This document shows positions 1 through 8,214 of a stretch of 64,000 nucleotides of DNA, in pieces. The translations under genes were made by a program, and so were the position numbers. Source of the stretch: Oscillospiraceae bacterium (GTDB lineage Bacteria > Bacillota > Clostridia > Oscillospirales > Oscillospiraceae); contig JAGFXR010000002.1 in the NCBI GenBank assembly GCA_017861365.1, positions 105,034 through 169,033 of the forward strand, written 5' to 3'. The number at the start of each line of letters is the position of its first letter. The stretch's first letter is position 1. The notes under the pieces were generated by a model. The model had not been told where the DNA came from and ran no database searches. It worked only from the letters and a program-made list of their open reading frames with translations.

Positions 1-213
1 CGCAGCTGTCTGGAGCGCGGGGTACCCACGGGACGTGGGCAGGGCAGACGCGGCACGGGAACTGCCGTCAGCAATGTCAATCAGCGTATCCGGCTTTTTT
101 TTGGACCGGTTTACGGTGTTACCATTTCCTCCACTCCTCTGATCGGCACTAATGTGCAGGTAGTGATTCCGCTGATCTCCGACCCCGCCCCGAAGGGAGG
201 CACGCACGATTGA
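1..213 (+). CDS. sensor histidine kinase, C-terminal end only (partial)
   Basis: The gene enters from the left edge and stops with TGA at 211-213, leaving 70 residues. The reading GTGTAVSNVNQRIRLFFG, then GVTISSTPLIGTNVQVVIPL, matches the end of the HATPase_c domain of YesM/LytS-type kinases: the G2 box GxGxxN, the RL-x-FG segment and the final GTxVxxxIP strand. Such kinases phosphorylate AraC- or LytTR-type response regulators, usually in response to extracellular sugars. The first G2 glycines are GTGTAV rather than GIGL. The downstream TTG start overlaps this stop, so kinase and pseudo-ATPase are translationally coupled. The membrane and sensor part lies outside the window. Confidence 0.8.
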   Translation, partial: RSCLERGVPTGRGQGRRGTGTAVSNVNQRIRLFFGPVYGVTISSTPLIGTNVQVVIPLISDPAPKGGTHD

Positions 214-1697
214 GAGAGGAACTGCTCCGCATGGAGCGCGTGGTCTGCATCAGCGGAAGCAAGGTTAGCTTAGATCGGTTTCACCTCAATATTTATAAAG
301 GAGAGGTTGTCGTGGTGATGGGCACCCACGACGCAGGCCAGCAGATGCTCGTGGATCTCCTCTCCGGCGGCGCGCAGCCGGACCGGGGACGGATTCTCTT
401 TGAAGAGGAAGCCATATCATTATCCAATATGGATGAAGCGCGCGCGGCTGGTATCTACAGTGTCCTTCAGGGCAGCCGTCTGGTCCCCGACCTGACTGTG
501 GCGGAAAATATTTTCGTCATCCGCCGCAGCAGACGTCATCACGGTATCATATCCCACCGGGTGATGGAGCGGCAGACAAAACGGATTTTAGATTCCGTCG
601 GCATGGAGATAGCGCCTGATACGCCTGCCCGTCATTTGACGGTGGCTGACCAGCATTTGATTGAGATTACAAAGGCTATGACCATGGGGGCAAAGCTGAT
701 TATCAATGATGATCTCCGCATTCCCTATACCCATCGCGAGATGGAGCGCCTCCACAGAATGGTGCGGCAGTACGTGAGCCAGGGCGTGTCCTTTCTGATT
801 GTAACCAGCCACAATGACGAATCCAGCAATATTTTTTCAATCGCAGACCGGGTTGTCGTGATTCGGGATGGTCAAAATGTGGGGGAGCTTCGTCAAAGCG
901 ACTATAATCCCACGCTGCTGACCAATCTGGTGGTGGGAAGAGAGTTTCATTTTGCGCCCCGAAAGCGGATGGACGCTCACGCCGGTGAGGTGCTCCGGGT
1001 ATCGAACTTGTGCGGACAGGGGCTATATCGCGCTTCTTTTTCCGTACACGCGGGAGAGATTGTGGGACTGCTTGATCTGGCGGGACATGCCAATCAGGAG
1101 GTGGTGGATATTCTGACCGGTTACGCCGGAGAGGATTCGGGAACGGTTTTGCTGGGCGGTCAGCAAGTCCATTTTTCCGGCCTGGGAGAAGCCATTGCGG
1201 GCGGCGTGGGCTTTGTTCCGGCACTTCCTGTCGGCCTGCAGCTTCCGGACTGTATGTCCGCCGCGGAAAATCTGTCGCTCATCCTTCTGCGGAGAAAAAA
1301 ACATCCGCCGCTGCTTAAGCTGCGGAAACGGTCGGATTTTTTGTTGCAGGATAATCTGGAGTTGCTGGGGCTTCCGGGGGACGCCGTGGACTGCCCCATT
1401 CATGAGCTGCCCGCCGCCGTGCGGCTGAGACTGTTATACCTGCGGTGGATTCTGGGGAAATGCCGTCTTTTGATCTGCGTCAAACCCAGCACCGCGCTGG
1501 ATGTTATGCTCCGCGACGTGGCGCAGTCCATGCTGGACCGCGCCGCGCAATCGGGGATGGCAGTGCTGGTGGTTTCCGCCGACCCTGCCGAGGTTGCCTC
1601 CGTGTGTGACCGAATCGCAATCTTCTCCGGTGGTCAGATTAAGTGCATTTTGCCCAGAAGTGAATTTATTGAAGCGGATCTTTCTGTTTATTCTTAA
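210..1697 (+). CDS. catalytically dead RbsA/MglA-like ABC ATPase (pseudo-ATPase)
   Basis: This 495-residue protein has the two-cassette length and order of a sugar-importer ATPase (RbsA/MglA), but both nucleotide sites are degraded. In the first cassette the P-loop reads GTHDAGQQM, with no lysine, where GxNGAGKST is expected. The signature reads LTVADQH and the Walker B region IINDDLR. In the second cassette the signature position reads LPAAVRLRL instead of LSGGNQQK, and Walker B reads CVKPSTALD instead of LDEPTRGID. The H-loop histidine (TSH) survives. The TTG start is supported by AAGGGAGG at 193-200 and overlaps the kinase stop. The frame is intact over its full length, so this is probably a regulatory pseudo-enzyme rather than decay. 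A role linking the kinase to the importer downstream is inference. Confidence 0.8.
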   Translation: MREELLRMERVVCISGSKVSLDRFHLNIYKGEVVVVMGTHDAGQQMLVDLLSGGAQPDRGRILFEEEAISLSNMDEARAAGIYSVLQGSRLVPDLTVAENIFVIRRSRRHHGIISHRVMERQTKRILDSVGMEIAPDTPARHLTVADQHLIEITKAMTMGAKLIINDDLRIPYTHREMERLHRMVRQYVSQGVSFLIVTSHNDESSNIFSIADRVVVIRDGQNVGELRQSDYNPTLLTNLVVGREFHFAPRKRMDAHAGEVLRVSNLCGQGLYRASFSVHAGEIVGLLDLAGHANQEVVDILTGYAGEDSGTVLLGGQQVHFSGLGEAIAGGVGFVPALPVGLQLPDCMSAAENLSLILLRRKKHPPLLKLRKRSDFLLQDNLELLGLPGDAVDCPIHELPAAVRLRLLYLRWILGKCRLLICVKPSTALDVMLRDVAQSMLDRAAQSGMAVLVVSADPAEVASVCDRIAIFSGGQIKCILPRSEFIEADLSVYS

Positions 1698-1733
1698 TAA
1701 TTAAAAAGATCTTAAAAATGACCTCCCTTTCAT

Positions 1734-1766
1734 AAAACACTCTCCTTGTTCTGGGAGAGTGTTTTT
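1734..1766 (+). terminator. intrinsic terminator after the pseudo-ATPase
   Basis: AAAACACTCTCC and GGGAGAGTGTTTT form a stem closed by a seven-base loop and followed by T residues. It separates the kinase/pseudo-ATPase transcript from the importer genes. Confidence 0.85.
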
Positions 1767-1824
1767 CATATAATCAGAACAGACCGGATGTATATCATCA
1801 TCCAGAAGAAAGGAAGAGACTGCA

Positions 1825-3012
1825 ATGAAAAAATTAGCATCCATCCTCCTGACCCTTGCGATGATCCTTTCCCTTGGCGCGCTGAGCGCTTGCACCAATC
1901 CGAGCGAAACATCCACCAGCACCGCCTCCGGCAGTGATACTGCTTCCTCCGGCAGTGATACCGCAGCCACCCAGACCAATGATATCCAGGCCCGTCTGGA
2001 TAAAGGAGAAGAAGTCTTTATCGGGTTTGCCATGGAGACGGTTTCCAACTCCTTTTTCCTCCAGCAGGCGGATTTCCTGAAGGAGAACTTTGAGAAAATG
2101 GGCGTTACCTTTGAGTATGTTGCCTCGGAAGGCGACAACGCGCTGATGATTTCTCAGATTGAAAACTTTATCACCATGGGCGCTGACCTGATTATGTGCG
2201 CGCCTCCCTCCGCCGACGCGGTTCAGGATGTTCTGCTGAAGGCTGAGGCTGCGGGTATCCCCGTAATTATGATGGGCCAGCACCCGTCCTATGCAGATCA
2301 GATCTCCGGCGGTACTTATCTGGACTGGACTCAGGTTGGTACTGAGGTGGCCGACATGGTCAGCGCCTGGATTACTTCCCGCTATCCTGACGCCAAGGAC
2401 GGTGAAATTCATGCCGCGATTCTGACCAGCAACAGCCAGGGAGTCTATGTTCAGCAGAATGAAGGAATGTATGCCGAGCTAGCCAAGGATTCCCGCATCA
2501 ATATTGCGTATAAAAATGAAGGTGTCGACTCGATCGATGAAGGCTATACCGCGGCGCAGGAAGCCCTCACCATGGATCCTGAGATTAAAGTTTTCATCGG
2601 TTTCCAGGAGAGCCCCGCCATTGGAGCTTCCAACTATGTGATTTCCCGCTCTGATTTGAATCCGGATGAGTTCGGCGCATTTGCCGCGGGACTGCAGGAT
2701 ATGGGCACTCAGCAGCTGGAGCTGGCCAAGGACGGACAGAGCATTTATCGCGGAACGATCGCTTACGGTACTTACGGTGCCGATGATGTTGAAATCCCCT
2801 CCGCGGCCGGCCTGTTTTATGTGACCCGGGACGTACTGCTGGGCACAGCGCAGGAAATGCCGTACTGGTCCGCGGACGACAACTGGTCGATCAATAATTT
2901 TGACTATTCGTTCGTACTAGACAATCCCCTCAACGACTTCCTCATTGATTTGTATGCCAATACATCCGATACGTCCGCGGCTTCCGACACTTCGGCCAGC
3001 TCCGCCGGTTAA
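1825..3012 (+). CDS. sugar-type ABC transporter substrate-binding lipoprotein
   Basis: This 395-residue lipoprotein has a signal peptide ending in the lipobox LSAC (Cys at residue 23), so it should be anchored outside the membrane. A Ser/Thr/Ala-rich linker follows, then a periplasmic-binding fold of the RbsB type (Peripla_BP_4): the start VFIGFAMETVSNSFF, the segment ITMGADLIMCAPPSADAV and the hinge-like stretch IPVIMMGQHP. The C-terminus is again Ser/Thr-rich. AAAGGAAGA precedes the ATG. The ATPase and permease downstream complete the importer. The ligand cannot be read from the sequence; ribose, galactose, xylose or an autoinducer-2-like compound are all possible. Confidence 0.88.
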   Translation: MKKLASILLTLAMILSLGALSACTNPSETSTSTASGSDTASSGSDTAATQTNDIQARLDKGEEVFIGFAMETVSNSFFLQQADFLKENFEKMGVTFEYVASEGDNALMISQIENFITMGADLIMCAPPSADAVQDVLLKAEAAGIPVIMMGQHPSYADQISGGTYLDWTQVGTEVADMVSAWITSRYPDAKDGEIHAAILTSNSQGVYVQQNEGMYAELAKDSRINIAYKNEGVDSIDEGYTAAQEALTMDPEIKVFIGFQESPAIGASNYVISRSDLNPDEFGAFAAGLQDMGTQQLELAKDGQSIYRGTIAYGTYGADDVEIPSAAGLFYVTRDVLLGTAQEMPYWSADDNWSINNFDYSFVLDNPLNDFLIDLYANTSDTSAASDTSASSAG

Positions 3013-3124
3013 TCGGTTAGTCTGTCCATTCATACGCCGCGCTTCCGGGGGACTGTTCCCCCGGGAGCCGCAGGGCGGTAGAACGCGGCGTTTTTCTGTC
3101 TATCTGAAACGAGGTGAACCGCAT

Positions 3125-4609
3125 ATGGAAGAAAACCGGCCCATTTTGTCCATGGAACATATTACAAAAACCTATCCCGGCGTCATTGCGTTGAACAATG
3201 TCTCCGTTTCTTTTGCCCGCGGGGAGATTCATGCGCTGGTAGGCGAGAACGGCGCGGGTAAGTCTACACTGATTAAAATTATCACCGGCGCGGTGGAACC
3301 GGACAATGGAATCATTCGCTTCGATGAAAAAGAGTTTTCAAAAATGCATCCGAATGAAGCTCGGAAAATGGGGATCGAGGCAATTTATCAGGAGTATAAT
3401 CTGATTGATTGCCTCAGTGCCGCGGAAAATATTTGCCTGGGCAAAAAAATGGGACGTTTTGTGAATCAGCAGGCGATGGCGGCGGTGGCAAAAGAGATTT
3501 TTGAACGGTTTCATATCAATATCGACCCGCGCACGCCGGTATCCGATCTGACCAGCGCGAAGATGCAGATCGTAGAAATCGCCAAAGCGGTTTCGAAGGG
3601 GGCGCGGTTGCTGATTATGGACGAGCCGACCGCTCCGCTTACCGTATCAGAGATTGACATTCTCATGGATATCATTGCACAGCTGAAAGCGGATGGCGTA
3701 ACCATTCTCTATATTTCCCACCGTATGGATGAGATTTTCCGCATCGCGGATCGTGTATCCGTGTTCCGGGATGGACAGTATGTGGTGACGCGTCAGGTTT
3801 GCGACACCAACCGCGCCCAGCTGATTGCGGATATGGTTGGACGCACGCTGAGCGAGTCCTATCCCAAACGGAAGAACGCACCGGGCGACGTGGCGATTGA
3901 GTTGAGAAATCTCACCGGAAACGGCGTTAAAAATATCTCGTTTTCAGCCAGGAAAGGCGAGGTTGTGGGGTTGGCCGGACTGGTGGGGGCGGGGCGCTCC
4001 GAAATTATGAAGGTTGTCTATGGCGCGGAGAAAAAACAGTGGGGAGAAATTTATATTAACGGGACTCCTGCCGAGATCAGATGCCCCAGAGACGCCATGA
4101 AATACGGAATCGGCCTGGTGCCGGAGGACCGTAAGCGGGAAGGCTGTTTTCTGATGGAGAGTATTCAATGGAATATTCTGATTTCAAATGTAGAAAATAT
4201 TTCCCGCGCTTCTGTTGTGGATATCGGAAAAGAAAAGAAGATCGCGTCGGAATATCGCGAGCGGCTTCGCATCAGAACCCCGTCCATCCAGCAAAAGGTG
4301 CTCAATCTTTCCGGCGGAAATCAGCAAAAAGTAGTCATTGCCAAAGCGCTGGCCGCAAATACCGATATCATCATCTTTGACGAGCCCACCCGAGGCATTG
4401 ATGTCGGCGCGAAGCATGAAATATATGAGCTGATGAACGACTTGTGCGCGGAGGGAAAATGTATCATCATGGTTACCTCCGATATGGAGGAATTGTTGGG
4501 CATGTCCGACCGCATTGTGGTTCTTCATGAACGGGAGATGAGCGGTGAAATCAGCCGGGAAGAATTCTCTCAGGAGCGCGTATTGGATTTGGCCTCCGGC
4601 GGCGATTAA
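3125..4609 (+). CDS. sugar ABC transporter ATP-binding protein, RbsA/MglA type
   Basis: A 494-residue double-cassette ATPase that powers import with the flanking binding protein and permease. The first cassette has Walker A GENGAGKSTL, signature-region LTSAKMQIVEIAKAV, Walker B LLIMDEPTAPL and H-loop ISHRMDE. The second has the usual degenerate P-loop (GLVGAGRSE) of this family, the signature LSGGNQQKV and Walker B IIIFDEPTRGIDVGAK. The ATG at 3125 is chosen because CGAGGTGAA sits just upstream. The longer open frame upstream lacks a site and is not homologous. Unlike its neighbour at 210-1697, all catalytic residues of cassette one are present. Confidence 0.93.
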   Translation: MEENRPILSMEHITKTYPGVIALNNVSVSFARGEIHALVGENGAGKSTLIKIITGAVEPDNGIIRFDEKEFSKMHPNEARKMGIEAIYQEYNLIDCLSAAENICLGKKMGRFVNQQAMAAVAKEIFERFHINIDPRTPVSDLTSAKMQIVEIAKAVSKGARLLIMDEPTAPLTVSEIDILMDIIAQLKADGVTILYISHRMDEIFRIADRVSVFRDGQYVVTRQVCDTNRAQLIADMVGRTLSESYPKRKNAPGDVAIELRNLTGNGVKNISFSARKGEVVGLAGLVGAGRSEIMKVVYGAEKKQWGEIYINGTPAEIRCPRDAMKYGIGLVPEDRKREGCFLMESIQWNILISNVENISRASVVDIGKEKKIASEYRERLRIRTPSIQQKVLNLSGGNQQKVVIAKALAANTDIIIFDEPTRGIDVGAKHEIYELMNDLCAEGKCIIMVTSDMEELLGMSDRIVVLHEREMSGEISREEFSQERVLDLASGGD

Positions 4610-4637
4610 AGCAAAACGCGCGAGAAAGGATTGATGA

Positions 4638-5675
4638 ATGATGGATAAACAAGCGATGGGCGCAGACAAATGGTCCCGCTTTTTCAAAGATTATTTTATG
4701 TATGTCGTTCTAATTATTCTGGTTGTATTTTTCTCTGTCCGGTCCCAGAATTTTCTGACGCCCTCTAACCTTTTGAATGTCGTCAACCAATCTGCTTACC
4801 AGATTGTCGTTGGTGTCGGCATTGCCTTTATCATGCTGTCAGGCGCCATTGACCTGTCCACAGGCTACCAGATTTCCACACTAAGTGTAATCGCCGGTGT
4901 TTTGCTGACCAAAACCTCCATTCCTTATGGATGGGTGATCGCGGTCATTCTGGTTCTCGGTGTGCTGCTCTCACTGGTAAACGGTGTTCTCTATGTGACC
5001 TTTGATACCTTCCCCTTTATGATCACACTGGCAACGCAGTATATTCTCTGGGGTATCTCCTTCATGATTTCCAATTCCGCCACCTTCACACCGCTCCCGG
5101 CGGGATTTAAAATGCTGGGTCAGGGCTATATCGGCCCCATTCCCATCGCCATTTTAATCATGGTGATTATTGTGATCATAGGCGCGTTCCTGCTCAATAA
5201 AACCTATTTTGGACGCTATGTATACGGTCTGGGCAGCAATCAGACCGCAATTGAGCTGGCAGGTGTCAAAACACGCCGTTTAAAGCTCATTATTTTTGCT
5301 ATGGCGGGACTCTTTACCGCGCTGGGCACCATCATGCTGGTCTCCCGTTCCGGCTCCTCCTCCTCCACGATGGGCCCCGGCATGGAGTTCACCATCATCG
5401 CTGGCTGTATGCTGGGCGGTATCAAAATGGGCGGCGGCGGCGGAAAGATTTCCAGCGTGGTCATTGGTCTGCTCATTCTGACGGTTTTGTCTAACGGTAT
5501 GCAGCTCATGCAGCTTGGAACCTATCCTCAGAAGATTGCCCTGGGCATTGTTCTGCTGGTTGCCATCGGTCTGGATGTATTTCAGTCCAAGACAGCGCTT
5601 AAAACCGCAAAGAAGGTTGCCGGAGAGCCTCCGGCCAAGGCGGACAAGAAGGATTCAACCCTGTCCTCCCGTTGA
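4638..5675 (+). CDS. sugar ABC transporter permease, RbsC type
   Basis: A 345-residue integral membrane protein of the BPD_transp_2 family with about eight to ten hydrophobic segments. The conserved cytoplasmic stretch around GRYVYGLGSNQTAIELAGV is the RbsC motif that contacts the ATPase, and the GS-rich segment before FTIIAGCMLGG is also typical. A charged, Lys-rich tail of about 30 residues ends the protein. AGAAAGGA lies eight bases before the first ATG; a second ATG follows directly, so the start may be 4638 or 4641. It lies 28 bases after the ATPase gene and completes the importer operon. Confidence 0.92.
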   Translation: MMDKQAMGADKWSRFFKDYFMYVVLIILVVFFSVRSQNFLTPSNLLNVVNQSAYQIVVGVGIAFIMLSGAIDLSTGYQISTLSVIAGVLLTKTSIPYGWVIAVILVLGVLLSLVNGVLYVTFDTFPFMITLATQYILWGISFMISNSATFTPLPAGFKMLGQGYIGPIPIAILIMVIIVIIGAFLLNKTYFGRYVYGLGSNQTAIELAGVKTRRLKLIIFAMAGLFTALGTIMLVSRSGSSSSTMGPGMEFTIIAGCMLGGIKMGGGGGKISSVVIGLLILTVLSNGMQLMQLGTYPQKIALGIVLLVAIGLDVFQSKTALKTAKKVAGEPPAKADKKDSTLSSR

Positions 5676-5715
5676 TTGTCATATTCTTTGGTTGTTTGAG
5701 AAGTATAATTTAAAT

Positions 5716-5795
5716 GAGCGGGATGTGAGTATTGCCATCCCGCTCATGGACGCAACAGTCCGCCTGCATGGCCCCATGCAGGCGGACTATTTTCT
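5716..5795 (+). terminator. double hairpin terminator of the first ABC operon
   Basis: A first stem pairs GAGCGGGAT (5716-5724) with ATCCCGCTC (5737-5745). A second, 13-bp stem at 5758-5787 is followed by TATTTTCTT. The second has the U-tract on the plus strand and should end the importer transcript. Confidence 0.75.
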
Positions 5796-5797
5796 TG

Positions 5798-6994
5798 TCA
5801 GACGTTGGATGTCCTCCTGCCGCCGGGATAGAAGGCAAAGGTCAGCACGCAGGCCAGTACCTGTGTTGCTGCGGCACAAAGAAACGTGACGGTAAAGCCG
5901 TAGCCGCTGATCAGAAGGCCCCAGAGGTAGGAACCCAGCCCCATGCCGATGTCCAGCAAGAAATACACGGTGCCTCCGGCAATACCGCGGCGGTGGACAG
6001 GCATGCCATCCACCGCAAGAAAGTACAGCACGGGCATACAAATGCCCTGTACAAAGCCGTAAACCGCGCCTCCGAGAAAATAGGTAAACTCGGTATGGTA
6101 CAGCCCCATAGCGGCGTAGCCAATGGCGCACAGCGCAAAGGCCAGCAACAGCGTCAGACGGGAACCAAGGCGGTGAAGCAGCCGGTTGGAGCATAGGTTG
6201 CCGATTCCCATGAAAATGGCGGCTACCACCAGCGCAAAACCGGCGTTGCTGTAGCCCTCGTTCGCCGCAAACAACAGAAGGAAAAAGCTGAGACTGGACA
6301 TACCGATGGCCATGAGGAACATGAGTACGGCAGGACGCATGGCGCCCGGTTCAAAGAAACGATGAGCACCTCTACACGGGAGGGACGTGGCGTGAGCCTG
6401 CAAACGGGCTTGAAATTCGGGCTTTTTCTCATAATTGCACAACAGGCAGCATACGCCTCCGGCGATACCAAACAGGGCGGAGGCAAGAAAAACCAAGGAA
6501 TAATTACTGCCATTGGTAAGCGACACAACAAGGTAACCGGCCCCGCCCAGTGAAATAGCGGTGGCTACCCAAAAAATGCCGATGCCAAGATTGGCCTTTT
6601 CCGGTGGGGTTACATCCACATTTGCTGTTGAGATGGCCAGCTGGCCTGCGGAAAAAGCGGCCCCGTGTATCATGCGGAAGAGAATCAGCGCGGCTGCGGT
6701 CGCAAAAAAACCGAAGAACCATGCGGTAATGCCATAAATCAAACAGCCCAGGCTCATCACCATCCGGCGGTTGAACCGGTCGGTGCAGTAGCCCCCGAAG
6801 AAGCGCATAAAAATGGCGGCAATCGCGTATGGGATACCGAGAAAGCCGCTGAAACTGGTGGACATGCCGATCACGTTTATATATAGCGATATCGTGTTGT
6901 TCAGCAGATTCTGACACATATTCAGGCACAGAAATGCCAGCCAGACCAGGATAAAGTAGCGCGTCAATAATTTGGAGCCGGAGCTTGTTTCCAT
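5798..6994 (-). CDS. MFS transporter
   Basis: A 398-residue major facilitator superfamily permease with twelve predicted hydrophobic segments in two halves. The loop between segments 2 and 3 reads GGYCTDRFNRRMVM, the classic GxxxDRxxRR MFS signature. A drug or metabolite exporter of the bacterial MFS_1 type is likely, but the substrate is unknown. The start at 6994 (METSSGSKLL) is preferred over 7078: GAGGGTGAAG precedes it, and the predicted promoter at 7091-7119 would leave almost no leader before the upstream ATG. It is monocistronic and converges on the ABC operon. Confidence 0.88.
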   Translation of the reverse strand: METSSGSKLLTRYFILVWLAFLCLNMCQNLLNNTISLYINVIGMSTSFSGFLGIPYAIAAIFMRFFGGYCTDRFNRRMVMSLGCLIYGITAWFFGFFATAAALILFRMIHGAAFSAGQLAISTANVDVTPPEKANLGIGIFWVATAISLGGAGYLVVSLTNGSNYSLVFLASALFGIAGGVCCLLCNYEKKPEFQARLQAHATSLPCRGAHRFFEPGAMRPAVLMFLMAIGMSSLSFFLLLFAANEGYSNAGFALVVAAIFMGIGNLCSNRLLHRLGSRLTLLLAFALCAIGYAAMGLYHTEFTYFLGGAVYGFVQGICMPVLYFLAVDGMPVHRRGIAGGTVYFLLDIGMGLGSYLWGLLISGYGFTVTFLCAAATQVLACVLTFAFYPGGRRTSNV

Positions 6995-7090
6995 AAAAGC
7001 TTCACCCTCAAAGCGAAGATGACGGATCAAAACATCTGTTGTCACTGGATAAACAAGAACAGACGGCTGATCAGACATCGATTTTTTAAA

Positions 7091-7119
7091 ATAATACCAT
7101 ATTATATATCAAACGTCAA
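7091..7119 (-). promoter_or_regulatory. sigma-A-type promoter for the MFS gene
   Basis: Reading the minus strand, TTGACG and TATTAT are separated by 17 bases. This lies about 100 bases before the chosen start codon. Confidence 0.6.
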
Positions 7120-7228
7120 ATTTTCCACATTGTTAAGCCGCGTTTTAGAAGGCCAGAGGGCTTGGCTTACGCTGTGACAAGAAAATCGCGCATCACGGCT
7201 CTGGCCCGGGCGCGGAAAGCATGGTATA

Positions 7229-7266
7229 AAAAAGAAAACAGCCAGGCATATGTGACTGGCTGTTTT
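7229..7266 (-). terminator. terminator of xpt
   Basis: An 11-bp stem (AAAACAGCCAG with CTGGCTGTTTT) is followed on the minus strand by TTCTTTTTT. A shorter T-run on the plus strand may make it bidirectional. Confidence 0.75.
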
Positions 7267-7297
7267 TGAGCGTATTTGGTTACAGAAAGCTTATTTC

Positions 7298-7870
7298 TCA
7301 GCAAAACTCAATGGAGCCGTCGTCGCCCATGGATTGAATCCGGGCAAGCGACTCCACATGATATCCTTTTGCGCGGATCAGGTCCCCTCCGGGTTGGAAT
7401 GTTTTCTCAATTGCAATACCGGCACCTACCACTGCTGCGCCCGCCTGCTCAACCAGTGAGATCAATCCGTCAAGCGCCGCGCCATTGGCAAGAAAATCAT
7501 CGATGATTAAAACACGATTTTCGGGATGCAGATACTTCTTTGACACATAAATACTAGAAACCGTACCATGTGTGAAGGATTTGACCTCGGAAGTAAAATA
7601 TTCACCGCTCATGTTCCTGGTTTTTTGTTTTCTTGCAAACAAAACAGGGCAACCGAATATCTGACCGGCCATGCAGGCTAATCCAATGCCTGACGCTTCA
7701 ATGGTAAGTATTTGGTTTACCTGCTTGTCGTGATATACGCGATACCACTCTTTTGCCATATCCAAGAAAAGGGCGGCATCCATCTGGTGGTTTAAAAAGC
7801 TGTCTACAATGAGTACGCCACCAGGAAGCACCTTGCCATCTTCGCGAATACGGCGCTCAAGAATCTCCAA
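7298..7870 (-). CDS. xpt: xanthine phosphoribosyltransferase (first copy)
   Basis: A 190-residue type I phosphoribosyltransferase that makes XMP from xanthine and PRPP in purine salvage. The N-terminus MEILERRIREDG and VDSFLNHQMD aligns without gaps to the B. subtilis Xpt start. The PRPP loop is VLIIDDFLANGAA, and VVGAGIAIEKTFQPG is also characteristic. A TTG start at 7870 is preferred over GTG at 7879 because AGGGGTGG lies five bases upstream of it and the alignment begins there. A second homologue lies at 61593-62168. The purine riboswitch usual for Bacillus xpt was not seen upstream. Confidence 0.92.
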   Translation of the reverse strand: MEILERRIREDGKVLPGGVLIVDSFLNHQMDAALFLDMAKEWYRVYHDKQVNQILTIEASGIGLACMAGQIFGCPVLFARKQKTRNMSGEYFTSEVKSFTHGTVSSIYVSKKYLHPENRVLIIDDFLANGAALDGLISLVEQAGAAVVGAGIAIEKTFQPGGDLIRAKGYHVESLARIQSMGDDGSIEFC

Positions 7871-7925
7871 GGCGCCCACCCCTAAATAAAATAGTTTCTG
7901 TCCACACAGAGGTCTGACGAGACAG

Positions 7926-7954
7926 ATATGTTAGTTATTTTACTATCGCGTCAA
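7926..7954 (-). promoter_or_regulatory. possible promoter for xpt
   Basis: On the minus strand TTGACG is followed after 17 bases by ACATAT, or after 15 bases by TAACAT. The -10 match is weak. Confidence 0.35.
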
Positions 7955-8113
7955 GGCCATGGCAAGTATTTTTTTAAATTTGTCGAATATGCGTATATTT
8001 GACCATTTTAGTTGTTCAATCTGATGAAAATAGACTGATTGGCTGGAAGGCCGGATGCGGCGGATCAAAGGTTAACCGGTTGTAAAATGTTGGTTCTTTT
8101 TTGGGAAAGTCTA

Positions 8114-8142
8114 TTGTTTGGCCGACTTACCTCTATTATACT
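8114..8142 (+). promoter_or_regulatory. promoter of the metallophosphoesterase gene
   Basis: TTGTTT and TATACT are separated by 17 bases, 72 bases upstream of the start codon. The rest of the 7880-8214 gap shows no further gene. Confidence 0.6.
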
Positions 8143-8214
8143 GATTCTGCCGGGCACACATAAGGAATAAAGAACGGTTCGGCGGGAAAAATTGTTGAGA
8201 AGGAAGGAATCAGA

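Noticed and set aside
2945..3124. Upstream extension of the first RbsA-type gene to 2945
   Set aside because: The extension overlaps the binding-protein gene, lacks a ribosome site and has no homology; the ATG at 3125 has both a site and the family start.
7880..8060. Purine riboswitch upstream of the first xpt gene
   Set aside because: The conserved three-way-junction segments of the purine aptamer were not found on the minus strand; only a weak promoter is visible.
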